Source: Pomphorhynchus laevis (taxonomy: Eukaryota > Acanthocephala > Palaeacanthocephala > Echinorhynchida > Pomphorhynchidae). From it: a stretch of DNA of 64,000 nucleotides. Under the pieces are notes generated by a model. It saw nothing but the letters and a program-made list of their open reading frames with translations. It was not told the origin of the DNA and made no database searches. How positions within the stretch are numbered: the first letter of the stretch is position 1; each line of letters begins with the position of its first letter. The translations under genes were made by a program, and so were the position numbers. Below, piece after piece: positions 22,826 through 33,079 of this stretch. The stretch spans positions 1 through 64,000 of the forward strand of contig WNNJ02003658.1 of NCBI GenBank assembly GCA_012934845.2, read 5' to 3'.

Positions 22826-22999
22826 CAATCAATCCAGTTCCAGATCAATCCAATTCCGCTGCTCCGCTTGTAAAATTTTAAGAGTTAATGGGAGTCTGGA
22901 CAACAATCGCATGCGACAAGAATAAGTCTAAAAAAACTTCGTATGTGGTTTTTGTGCCAATGAACTAATCCGCAACCTTTCAAATAAGCACATATCAAC

Positions 23000-24118
23000 A
23001 TCCAACACGTCAACTCAAACTACCCGTCGTTTCTAATGTCGTTTCTCCACCCACCAACCCCGCCACCATATACACTTCTCATTCCATGTCATCTTCACTC
23101 CATGACACCCCACGTCCCGTCCTTCCAGTCTCGTTTCTCAATAACTTGCATCCATCAATCAAAATCACCTCCACCAACCTCAACTATCCTTCCACTCATA
23201 ACCTTTCCTCACATCGCTTGCCACCCTCTTTATTATCATTATCCTCTATGTCTCCCGTCGTCAAACCAAATCCATCCATATCATCAACTGCCAGCTCTTC
23301 TATCGTGATCTCACCTACTCACGTCATTCGTCCTCCTTTACGAAAGCGCTTTCCTTCTCGCGATCGTTGCGTCATTGTCACTAATATTACTCTTTCCAAC
23401 TCATTATTTCCACAAGCACGTCTCGACCACGATGTTTCCGCCTTCAGATCCATCCTCTCGTATATTGTTCCTGCGGATAAACCATCCTTTTTCAAGGACA
23501 TTTCTCCTGTCGCATTCATCCGTCTAAACAAATCTTCTCAATCTAATCCTTCCCAGCCCCCTCTCCTAAAAATTGTTTTCAAGCATTGCTCTCGCGCGTC
23601 TTCTGTCCACTCAACGATTTAAACTCATGTCATCTTTAACCACTCGAATTTTCTTCGATCGCACCCCTTCTGTAATCGCTCAACTCTCTTCTGCCCGCAT
23701 CGAAAAACGCCGTCGTGAGGAAAATGGCGAAATCACTCTCCATCCGAAACATAGACGGAAATTTTCAAGTTGTCCACACCCGTCCCAAAATTCGATGGCG
23801 CTCCATCTCCCCTATGTATCTTCTCCACTAGACTCTTTCGCCACCACACAGGGTTTCCGCCTTGGCCTCCTCAACACTAGATCTATTCTCAATAAATCCG
23901 ATATCATCCTCAACCTATTCACCAAGTAATTCATCGATCTCTTCTTCCTCACCGAATCCTGGCACTCAGATTCCGACGACATATCCATTCGCCGTCTGCG
24001 CTCTGCCCGTTGCTCCCTAGTAGAATCCGCTCGCCCCCTCAGCTCATAGCCTTCTAAATTTTCTAATCATGGCGGCATTGAGGCATTCGCCCGTAACCCC
24101 GCGACTATTCGTAAAATC
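23000..24118 (+). mobile_element. LINE-A copy 6 (L2-like), ORF1 and start of endonuclease
   Basis: Plus-strand frames at 23086-23622 and 23,600-23,930 read ORF1: SFLNNLHPSIKITSTNLNYP, RDRCVIVTNITLSNSLFPQA, SFFKDISPVAFIRLNKSSQ, then ARIEKRRREENGE. ORF2 then starts: MALHLPYVSSPLDSFATTQG, FRLGLLNTRSILNKSDIILN, LFFLTESWHSDSDDISIRRL. The N-terminal zinc finger is missing. Similarity ends at 24,118, where it meets copy 7 running the other way. It is very close to copy 7 over this part. Confidence 0.88.
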
Positions 24119-24449
24119 AGGCGACGAGGAAGGATCGGAGACCGTAGTTGTTGGAGTAATTAGGAACGGTGAGTAAGAAGGTGTGACAGGAACGAAGCGA
24201 ATGCGAGGTGGGGCGAGTATCGTCTAAGAAAGGAAGGTTGATGAACGATGGGGAGCCGACAGCGATGAGACGAAAGGTAACGAGAAGAAGGCGGAGTTTG
24301 ATGCGGATGTAGATGGTGGGCCAGGAGAGTTGGGCAAAATATGTGGATGTGTGGTCGAAGCGACGGAGACAAAAGAGCACTCGAACGGCGGTGTTGATTA
24401 TTCGTTGTAGGGGTAGGATGATGGATTTTAGAGAATTGGCGAAAAGGCT

Positions 24450-25888
24450 AAGGCAGTAATCGATTTTAGGGAAAAGAAGCGATGAAAAAGAGACATACAA
24501 GAACGGAAGTTGAGAAGTGGGCGGATACGGCGGATGTCACGGAGAATTAAGTTAGACGAGCAGACCTTGTCACGGACGAAGGGTTTAAGGGAAAGGTGAT
24601 CATCGAAATGGAAGCCTAAGAAAGTGAGATTGCGGACTATGTGGATGATCGATCAGGCAAAAGATACATTTGGAGGAGATATGATCAGTTTACGGGGGAG
24701 GATCCACATTATTTTGGACTTGTCAAGGTTTAGAACGAGATGGAGATTGTAGAGACGTTTGTAGATAGAAAAAAGACAGTTAAAGGCAGGAATACCGATA
24801 TCGTGTGTGCTATGTGCGGGTGCATGGGCTATTAATAGCCCATCTGTCCTCATGTCCTTGGGCAAGGACATGAGGACAGATGAGACTTCGGTAGGTGAGA
24901 CAGGGAGAGATTATGAACGAGTTCCGGAAGGATGATGCTAGGCGGGACAGAGTGGGAGGGGATAAAGACCGAGGTGTGAGAGAGCAACGTGGATACTTTA
25001 GTCTGGATAAATAACGAATAATCATGGGCATTGATGTTGCACGGCAAAGAGGAACGAGCAAAGATTGAGTTAAAAGTATGCTAGAGAATCTTAGAGTTGA
25101 ATAAAGTGATGATTTTATGCTGCCAGAAGGAGTTGCATTTGGTACGTAGTAGGTTGAGATGAGACCGGGAAGAGCAAGATAGGAATCACGGAAAGACGGA
25201 GTGATCGAGCGGAAGTCACGTCTGAGAGAGCGATGATAGACTCTCAAAGCATGGCGGAGTCGACGCTTTGAGAGTAGGCATTGGATGTCAAACCATGGAG
25301 CACGGTGCAACCGTCGGTGTGGGTGAGAATTAAACGGCAAGAGAAGATCGAGAGTGGATGTGAGTTCAGAGTCGAAAAGAAAGGCGAGATCGTGAGGAAA
25401 TATATATGCTATTGTGGGATAGGATAGAGACAATTTGAGTAAGGCAGAGCGGAGAAGGGAGAGGTCAAGATTTCTCCATGGGCGGCATATGATTGTAGGT
25501 GTGTGGGAAGGGGTGTGGTTGTGAGTGAGATCAAGGGTGACGAGAAAGTGATCGGATAGACCAGGATCAGAGATGGACAGTGAGGTGTAGGCAGCAAAAT
25601 GATCGGGGACAGCGATGATGTCGAGTGCCTCACCAAGGAAATGTGTGGGAGCAGTTATGATTAGTTTGTAATTGTAGTTTGATAGAATGCTGATGAACCG
25701 GATGGAATCCGTGAAAGAGGGCGGTCTATGCGGATGTTGAAGTCGCCTATAACGAGTGAAGGGATTGAGGACAAAGACCAAATGAGAAAGGAGGTCAGCG
25801 AGTTCGGTAAAAAAAAGGATGTAGGAGCTTATGAATCAGGACGGTATACAATGGCGAGATCTAGAGTGATCGGGTTAGAATAACGACA
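24450..25888 (-). repeat. left arm of a ~1.44-kb inverted repeat
   Basis: Reads as the reverse complement of 27,625-29,065 with only scattered differences by eye; both arms encode a 323-codon frame (25781-24810 minus; 27735-28706 plus) that differs at very few residues. The arms are separated by about 1.74 kb. Outside the arms similarity drops sharply. Confidence 0.9.
24824..24882. repeat. double palindrome at the RT deletion junction, left arm
   Basis: Two perfect palindromes touch: ATGGGCTATTAATAGCCCAT (24,824-24,843) and a hairpin with 20-bp arms starting CATCTGTCCTCATG (24,841-24,860 pairing with 24,863-24,882) around a 2-base loop. The RT core is missing exactly here. Confidence 0.9.
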
Positions 25889-26245
25889 AGTGAGCAATTC
25901 AAAAGAGCAAGGACTGAAAGGGGGATTGATTTTGCGAAGAGACGCTGGGTGACGCGAGAATGCGACGATGCCGCCATGATTAGAGAATTTAGAAGGGCAT
26001 GAGCTGAGGGCGAGCGGATTTTACTAGGGAGCAACGGGCAGAGCGCAGACGGCGAATGGATAGGTCGTCGGAATCTGAGTACCAGGATTCGGTGAGGCAG
26101 AAGAGATCGATGGATTGCTTTGTGAATAGGTTGATGATAAGATCGGATTTATTGAGAATAGATCTAGCGTTAAGGAGACCGAGGCGAAAACCGTGTGTTG
26201 TGGCGAAAGATTCTAGTGGATAAGACACATAGGAGAGATGGAGCG

Positions 26246-27352
26246 TCATCGAATTTTTGGACGGGTATGGACAACTTGAAAATTTCCGTCTATGTTTCGG
26301 ATTGAGAGTGAGGTTTCGCCGTTTTCCACGCGACGGCGTTTTTCGATGCGGGCTGAAGAGATTTGAGCGATTTCAGAAGGGGCGCGATCGGGGAAAATTC
26401 GAGTGGTTGAAGATGACATGAGTTTGAATCGTTGAGAGAGGACAGAAGACGCGTAAGAGAGATGCTTTAAAATAATTTTTAGTAGAGGGGGCTGGGAAGG
26501 ATTAGATTGAGAAGATTTGTTTAGACGGATGAATGCGACAGGAGAAATGTCCTTGAAAAAGGAAGGTTTATCCGCAGGAACAATAGACGAGAGGATGGAT
26601 CTGAAGGCGGAAATATCGTTGTCTAGACGTGCTTGTGGAGATAAAGAGTTAGAAGGCATGATATTAGTGACAATGACGCAACGATCGCGAGAAGGAAAGC
26701 GCTTTCGTAAAGGAGGACGACTGACGTGAGTAGGTGAGATCACGATAGAAGAGCTGGCAGTTGATGATATGGATGGATTTGGTTTGACGACGGGAGACAT
26801 AGAGGATAATGATAATAAAGAGGGTGGCAAGCGATGTGAGGAAATGTTAGGAGTGGAAGGATAGTGGAGGTTGGTGGAGGTGATTTTGATTGATGGATGC
26901 AAGGTATTGAGAGACGAGACGGGAATGACGGGACGTGGGGTGTCGGGGAGTGAATATACATTAGTTGTAACAATTTGCGGCTCCGTCACTGTCTCGGTAG
27001 ATTTATCATAAACTTGACAAAATCCATCTTGCTGCGATACAATTTGCGGCTCCTTCACTGTCTCAGTAGATTTGTCAGAAATTTGAGAAATTCGATTATG
27101 CTGCGATTCCATTTCCAATTGCTCTAATCGTTTTATTAACAAGTTGATTTGTTTCCCCGCACAGTATCCGCAGTAGAACGGTGGCCCGCCACAAGTTTCC
27201 TGACCCAAAGCACAATTATGTGTTACTGATGTCCAGATTTGACAGCCGCTAGCGGAGCATTCCACTTGTATGTTCTCGAGCTTGCCGAATTTATCGGTAT
27301 CAACAGAGATTGCTCGCTTGGCTTTTGGTAGACTTTTCTTCTTGGCTGCCAT
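26246..27352 (-). CDS. LINE-A ORF1 protein with zinc finger
   Basis: Open over 368 codons. I chose the ATG at 27,352 (MAAKKKSLPKAKRA); the frame is open further upstream to 27,469, but that part is the leader. The basic start is followed by a cysteine-rich finger, CSASGCQIWTSVTHNC and CGGPPFYCGYC, resembling the PHD-like fingers of CR1/L2 ORF1 proteins. Next come a short helix (NLLIKRLEQLEMES), two tandem copies of a roughly 25-residue unit (DKSTETV.EPQIV), a Ser/Pro-rich stretch, and a conserved region RCVIVTNIMPSNS, SFFKDISPVAFIRLNKSSQ that may be a degenerate RNA-binding domain. The stop overlaps the ORF2 start in ATGA (26,249-26,246). It is probably the only intact ORF1 in the window. Likely role: nucleic acid binding in the retrotransposon RNP (inferred). 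Confidence 0.8.
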   Translation of the reverse strand: MAAKKKSLPKAKRAISVDTDKFGKLENIQVECSASGCQIWTSVTHNCALGQETCGGPPFYCGYCAGKQINLLIKRLEQLEMESQHNRISQISDKSTETVKEPQIVSQQDGFCQVYDKSTETVTEPQIVTTNVYSLPDTPRPVIPVSSLNTLHPSIKITSTNLHYPSTPNISSHRLPPSLLSLSSMSPVVKPNPSISSTASSSIVISPTHVSRPPLRKRFPSRDRCVIVTNIMPSNSLSPQARLDNDISAFRSILSSIVPADKPSFFKDISPVAFIRLNKSSQSNPSQPPLLKIILKHLSYASSVLSQRFKLMSSSTTRIFPDRAPSEIAQISSARIEKRRRVENGETSLSIRNIDGNFQVVHTRPKIR

Positions 27353-27624
27353 TAACTGTAGGTTGCAATAGTTAACGATTTTTAAATAATTGTAAGTAGT
27401 TAATTGTAAGTAGGTCGCGTTAGTTGTAAGTAGCGAGGGATGTCGTCGATGGTTGTCGATAATTGTCAAACGGATGGTTGTCGATGGTTGACGTTAGTTG
27501 TCGTCGAATGTTTTCGTTTGGTTGTCGTTGAAGATATTTGTTTCAAAGAGATCTGTATTTATGTATGTTTATTCGAAACCAAAATTTTTTTAAGGTCAAT
27601 TTTTTTTAATCTTTTGTATTTATC

Positions 27625-29065
27625 ACCTGTCGTTCTTCTAACCCGATCACTCTAGATCTCGCCATTGTATACCGTCCTGATTCATAAGCTCCTACATCCT
27701 TTTTTTTACCGAACTCGCTGACCTCCTTTCTCATTTGTTCTTTGTCCTCAATCCCTTCACTCGTTATAGGCGACTTCAACATCCGCATAGACCGCCCTCT
27801 TTCACGGATTCCATCCGGTTCATCAGCATTCTATCAAACTACAATTACAAACTAATCATAACTGCTCCCACACATTTCCTTGGTGAGGCACTCGACATCA
27901 TCGCTGTCCCCGATCATTTTGCTGCCTACACCTCACTGTCCATCTCTGATCCTGGTCTATCCGATCACTTTCTCGTCACCCTTGATCTCACTCACAACCA
28001 CACCCCTTCCCACACACCTACAATCATATGCCGCCCATGGAGAAATCTTGACCTCTCCCTTCTCCGCTCTGCCTTACTCAAATTGTCTCTATCCTATCCC
28101 ACAATAGCATATATATTTCCTCACGATCTCGCCTTTCTTTTCGACTCTGAACTCACATCCACTCTCGATCTTCTCTTGCCGTTTAATTCTCACCCACACC
28201 GACGGTTGCACCGTGCTCCATGGTTTGACATCCAATGCCTACTCTCAAAGCGTCGACTCCGCCATGCTTTGAGAGTCTATCATCGCTCTCTCAGACGTGA
28301 CTTCCGCTCGATCACTCCGTCTTTCCGTGATTCCTATCTTGCTCTTCCCGGTCTCATCTCAACCTACTACGTACCAAATGCAACTCCTTCTGGCAGCATA
28401 AAATCATCACTTTATTCAACTCTAAGATTCTCTAGCATACTTTTAACTCAATCTTTGCTCGTTCCTCTTTGCCGTGCAACATCAATGCCCATGATTATTC
28501 GTTATTTATCCAGACTAAAGTATCCACGTTGCTCTCTCACACCTCGGTCTTTATCCCCTCCCACTCTGTCCCGCCTAGCATCATCCTTCCAGAACTCGTT
28601 CATAATCTCTCCCTGTCTCACCTACCGAAGTCTCATCTGTCCTCATGTCCTTGCCCAAGGACATGAGGACAGATGGGCTATTAATAGCCCATGCACCCGC
28701 ACATAGCACACATGATATCGGCATTTCTGCCTTTAACTGTCTTTCTTCTATCTACAAACGTCTCTACAATCTCCATCTCGTTCTAAACCTTGACAAGTTC
28801 AAAATAATGTGGATCCTCCCCCGTAAACCGATCATATCTCCTCCAAATGTATCTTTTGCCTGATCGATCATCCACATAGTCCGCAATCTCACTTTCTTAG
28901 GCTTCCATTTCGATGATCACCTTTCCCTTAAACCCTTCGTCCGTGACAAGGTCTGCTCGTCTAACTTAATTCTCCGTGACATCCGCCGTATCCGCCCACT
29001 TCTCAACTTCCGTTCTTGTATGTCTCTTTTTCATCGCTTCTTTTCCCTAAAATCGATTACTACCT
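27625..29065 (+). repeat. right arm of the ~1.44-kb inverted repeat
   Basis: Inverted partner of 24,450-25,888. The inner border lies at tcacctgtcgtt (27,625) and the outer border near the frame reading KSITTLAFS. It includes the same internal deletion and palindromes (28,634-28,695) as the left arm. Confidence 0.9.
28634..28695. repeat. double palindrome at the RT deletion junction, right arm
   Basis: The same hairpin (arms 28,634-28,653 and 28,656-28,675) and the same 20-bp palindrome as at 24,824-24,882, in inverted order. Confidence 0.9.
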
Positions 29066-29649
29066 TAGCCTTTTCGCAAATTCCCAAAATCCATCATCCT
29101 ACCCCTACAACGCATCATCAACTCCGCCATTCGAATGCTCCTACGTCTATGTTGCTTTGATCACACATCCACATATCTTGCTCAACTCTCCTGGCCTATC
29201 ATCAATATCCGCATACAACTCCGCCTTTTTGTAACTTTTCGTCTCATCGCTGTCGGCTCTTCATCGTTCATCAACCTTCCTTTCTTAGACGACACTCACA
29301 CCACCTCGCTATTGCTGCGTTTCCGTAATTCCCTCTTACTCTACGTTCCCTACTATTCTAACAACTACGGTCTCCGATCCTTCCTCGTCGCCGCCCCACT
29401 CGCCTGGGATCAGCTCCCACTTGATGTCTGCAGCGCTCCCTCCTTTATTACATTCAACTGCCGCCTCCGTTCACACCTTCTCGATACATGATTTAGATTT
29501 TTGTTTTATTGTGATCATGTAAGCGTGCGCTGGCACGCATTTGCTACGTTAAAATAAATCTTTTAATTGGCAAACACAGATAATTTTTGATATCGTTGTA
29601 TTTGTGGGACATTTTATTTTATCGTTAATTGGATGATTTTATTATCAAT

Positions 29650-29865
29650 TATTCCTAAAGGTAACAATCTACTATTTTTTAATCTACTATTTTTATAAAC
29701 GATAAAGTAGTTTGTCAGAATTTTACCTGCAAAGGCAATGATTACGCTCAATTAAATACATTTTATTTACATATAAAAAAATTTCAAAATTGACATTAAA
29801 TTTCGAATTGGCATTAAATTTAAAAATTTAAATTCTATAAATTTCAATATAAAGCAGCTTGATGG
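29650..29865. repeat. direct repeat R1, left copy
   Basis: About 215 bp from ttcctaaaggtaacaatcta to aaagcagcttga recur at 31,198-31,410 with a few substitutions. No coding content. The 1.3 kb between the copies has no recognisable gene. Confidence 0.85.
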
Positions 29866-31197
29866 ATCGTGAATTATGAATGCTCGTTGATAAGTCACTC
29901 ACGAATATCGTTTCAATTACCTTACGTAACTTGATTTCGCAAGCATATGTGCTCGGGTAGCGTCGAAACGAATGCCGGATAAACTTGACAAAATAAATGG
30001 TAGAAACGTCGAATGCTCTCACAGGCTCATTATTTTTGGAAATAATGAGCTGGCGAGGAAACTGAAAATGGAGTCCATCGATTTTGAAACTGATTTAGTC
30101 ACTGTATATTAATATTCTGACCACATAAAATAGTTCATTATTTGATTAGAGACAATCGAGCTACCCAAGTCCTTGTAATTTTGATTATTGGCAAATGCAT
30201 AGCAAAACATTGTTGGGTTTTCAAATTATAAATGCAAAACGGCATATATAAAAAATCCAATCTCACACGTACTTACATATAAATTGCAGAATTTCCACAA
30301 AATATTATTTACTAATAATTCAATCACGAGTATACGTATTTATTTAAATCTAGTTGATTTGGGTCTAACATGATATTTTGGGTAAATATGGATGCTTTTG
30401 AATTTCACCAGTACAGACGAAACTTAGCAAAACATGCCCAATTTATCTATATATCGACTTTGTTAAACGCGATATCATTCACATCCTCGATCCTAGTTTG
30501 GACACGTAAATTGCAGCAAATCAAGAGAATTATTTGCTCCCATTTTAAGAATTTACATTTTATGTGTTGTTTTGAAACCCATATTTTGGTCTGATATATT
30601 TTAAAGGCATCATGTACATCTCCTTCAATCAAAGTGAATTATCATCATCCGCATACCAGAACTGATGTAAACGAGTGAAATTGTCTCGTATTCAATGAAT
30701 TATTGGTAGTGAGGAATCGATAAACGCCGTCATAGCTAATACGTAGTTCAGTTTAAATATTCCTGACAGTATTTAATAAAAAACGTAATTTTCTTCGGAT
30801 GCTAACAGAAGTTAGCGAAATATCAAAAAAATCCACTTTCTTTGCTCCAATAATTCTTTATCAATAATGGATCAGTATCAACTATTTAAAATAAAAAATA
30901 AACTTAGAATTTGTTTTATTTAATACATTTGCATTTAAACGGCTCGTAATAATAATTTCAGTTAATACGGTTGTATTCGGAATTGAAATAATAAAAAATT
31001 CGTTAATTAAGATAAGATAACTTATGTATGAGTTATAAGATATATATTATAAGATATTTAAATGATATCAAAAATGATATATAGTAACTTGTACACTATA
31101 ATAATATGATTATATTATAGCAACACAACTAAAATCAGAGCTAATTTCGGAAAAGATTGAACTCACAGCAATTACCATATGAATTACCAATTTCATA
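29866..31197. other. spacer between R1 repeats, no recognised gene
   Basis: AT-rich. The frame 30370-30594 (plus, MIFWVNMDAFEFHQYRRNL) has an antisense partner and no family signature. The left copy of R1 continues with agtcactcacgaatatcg, which the right copy keeps only in part. Confidence 0.4.
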
Positions 31198-31410
31198 TTA
31201 TTCCCAAAGGTAACAATCTACTATTTTTTAATCTACTATTTTTATAAACGATAAAGTAGATTGTCAGAATTTTACTTGCAGAGGCAACGATTACGCTCAA
31301 TTAAAAACATTTTATTTACATAGAAAAATTTCAAAATTGACATTAAATTTCGAATTGGCATTAAATCTAAAAATTTTAATTCTATAAGTTTCAATAAAAA
31401 GCAGCTTGAC
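31198..31410. repeat. direct repeat R1, right copy
   Basis: See 29,650-29,865. The same orientation and the distance suggest either two copies of an unknown element or worn terminal repeats. No TG...CA ends were seen. Confidence 0.85.
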
Positions 31411-33079
31411 GAATATCGTTTCAATATTGAAAATTTGTCAATCGATAGCGATGATAAGCTCCTGTTTGTCGCAGTCAGATTGTGCAGTGTTATCGTAAGT
31501 CTGGGATACAGTGGTGGTATATTAAAAGGAGCAAGTGTGCGATTTAAGCGGTTGAAAGCATTTTTATCGCATCCAGTGTATCACATTTGAATCAAGCAAC
31601 AAAGAAATTTTACATAGTTGACCAGGCATAGACATTGATACTAAATGGTCAAACACCACCCTTGATCATCTTGCTACTAGCGACGATTAAGTCTCAATAG
31701 TATCAAATATGGATAATTTGAATGCTAACTCATAATAACTGTTTTTATTTATAAGTACTGGCTCAGCCTGCTCGTCTCTTAAATGTTTATCTTGTAGTAA
31801 TTCTTGTAATGACATTTAGCCAATTCAATCATCGGGATGAATAGACATACCATTGTGTTGACAGTTTTTAAAGATTTTATGGATGCAGATAATCTACCCA
31901 ATCTAAATTGATAAACAAGATATTGTTTAGTCTCCTGAGGATTTTTCTCCGTTTGGACTGTATACCTTGAAGAAGTGATCTTCGCCAAATAATTCATTAA
32001 GCTCACCATCTCTATAAGTTTATCATATATCATTTATCATCTATTATTAATCATTTATCATCTAACAGTTTTTCATTCTCTTATTGATCGTAAATTTTAT
32101 TGATTTAATGCTAATGCGCGATTTGACCGTTTTAATAAAAGCTTTCCGAGCACGATGACAGCGCCTAGCCACACGTCATCGCCTAGAATATTGTGGTTTT
32201 CACAAAAATTAATACAAAAATTACTCGTTGACATTTTGTTAAGTTGACTCGTCTAATTTATTTATAGCTGCGTCATTTCATCATTTATCCAGTTCAATTA
32301 AATATTATAAAACCGATTTCTGGGGTTTTACCACATTCGCACATTCGTCTCCTATTCAAGGTTTTTCTAAGTCGTCACCGACAATATTGTTTAATATTAT
32401 CGACAATATTAATATAGGAATGTAGATATTAACCGAATTACGATATTCTTTACAATTAGTTTTAATACATTCCCAACTCTCCAAAATGATTTAATAAAGA
32501 AAATGCCTTCTTGTCATTCAACAATCGCCAAAATATTGCCAAATTCAACCGTCTGTCAATAGATCATTAAAATTTCATTTTTAAATTATTTTATTTTAAT
32601 TTCATTCTTTTTATTTTTTCTATTTAATTTTCTAACGAAATTTTCAAATTTTATTTTTAATTGATTTTATAATTTAATTTTTAATCTGTGAATAATCATT
32701 TTAATTCATAACTATTGCAGATAATGTATAAGCTGATAAACAATTTGATAATTATCAAAATTCTGGAAGAATTGCATTTATTTGCTACTTTGAAAGATAA
32801 CTCTAAAGTTATTATTTACAACATTTCAGTAAGCTCAAATAGTATTTAAAAATAATATAAAAATAATACCTAAAATAAACCATTTATATCCTCTAATCTT
32901 TCAAGTAAAAGATGAATATTGACGGAATATGATTTTAAACATTGAACTACCACCGATTAATTATGTCTGTTATACCGATCAACTTTAATCACATTGAATA
33001 GCGATCTTTTTCTTGATCATCTTCGAGCATTTTCATATTACAAATCTTTGATTCTAATAGTCGATTTTAATCTGCCTAC
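31411..33079. other. no recognisable gene
   Basis: AT-rich DNA. The frame 31779-32033 (minus, 84 codons) shows no known motif. Nothing else found. Confidence 0.4.

Larger units (their letters stand above)
20853..22889. mobile_element. foldback-like element with minisatellite arms
   Basis: The left end (20,853-21,212) and right end (22,826-22,889) are inverted copies of one layout: GTTAACTCT-AAAATT, then a GCG(A/G)GTGGAGC-like block, then 16-bp units CTGGATTGATCTGGAA, ending in GGATTGATTG. The left arm has 20 full units, the right arm about one. Unequal arms built of tandem units are typical of foldback elements. The interior has no transposase; it holds a LINE-A endonuclease piece and about 1.1 kb of unassigned DNA. 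Confidence 0.6.
24119..27440 (-). mobile_element. LINE-A copy 7 (L2-like), nearly full length with RT core deleted
   Basis: On the minus strand: leader with TTGTAAGTAG iterations (about 27,360-27,440), ORF1 27,352-26,246, ORF2 from 26,249 with the endonuclease (TRSILNKSDLIINLFTKQSI, LTESWYSDSDDLSIRRLRSA), one frame change, then 25,781-24,810 with THFLGEALDIIAVPDHFAAY, DPGLSDHFLVTLDLTHNH and SKRRLRHALRVYHRSLRRDF. The RT fingers and palm are missing: CPHVLAQGHEDR passes straight to HAPAHSTHDIGI across two palindromes at 24,824-24,882. The C-terminal region follows, ending near 24,119 without the 3' tail. The GEALDII...SDHFLV spacing is typical of the L2 clade. Confidence 0.9.
27625..29565 (+). 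mobile_element. LINE-A copy 8 (L2-like), endonuclease plus C-terminus and tail
   Basis: Plus strand: endonuclease middle part (THFLGEALDIIAVPDHFAAY, SDHFLVTLDL), the deleted RT core with the palindromic junction, then KRLYNLHLVLNLDKFKIMWI, FLGFHFDDHLSLKPFVRDKV, and from about 29,065 a C-terminal part of another subfamily (RLCCFDHTSTYLAQLSW, FINLPFLDDTHTTS, PLAWDQLPLDVCSAPSFITF). The 3' tail at 29,490-29,565 has GCGTGCGCTGGCACGC and aaaataaatctttt. It is 5'-truncated relative to copy 7 (no ORF1). Confidence 0.9.

Noticed and set aside
24450-29065. A defence or recombination system around the large inverted repeat
   Set aside because: Every recognisable coding part in both arms and the spacer is LINE-A; no extra gene is needed to explain it.
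30370-30594. Insect odorant-receptor-like exon
   Set aside because: The frame has aromatic and hydrophobic residues, but no recognisable receptor motif or splice sites.
29650-31410. LTR retrotransposon defined by the 215-bp direct repeats
   Set aside because: No TG...CA ends, primer-binding site or coding motifs between them.
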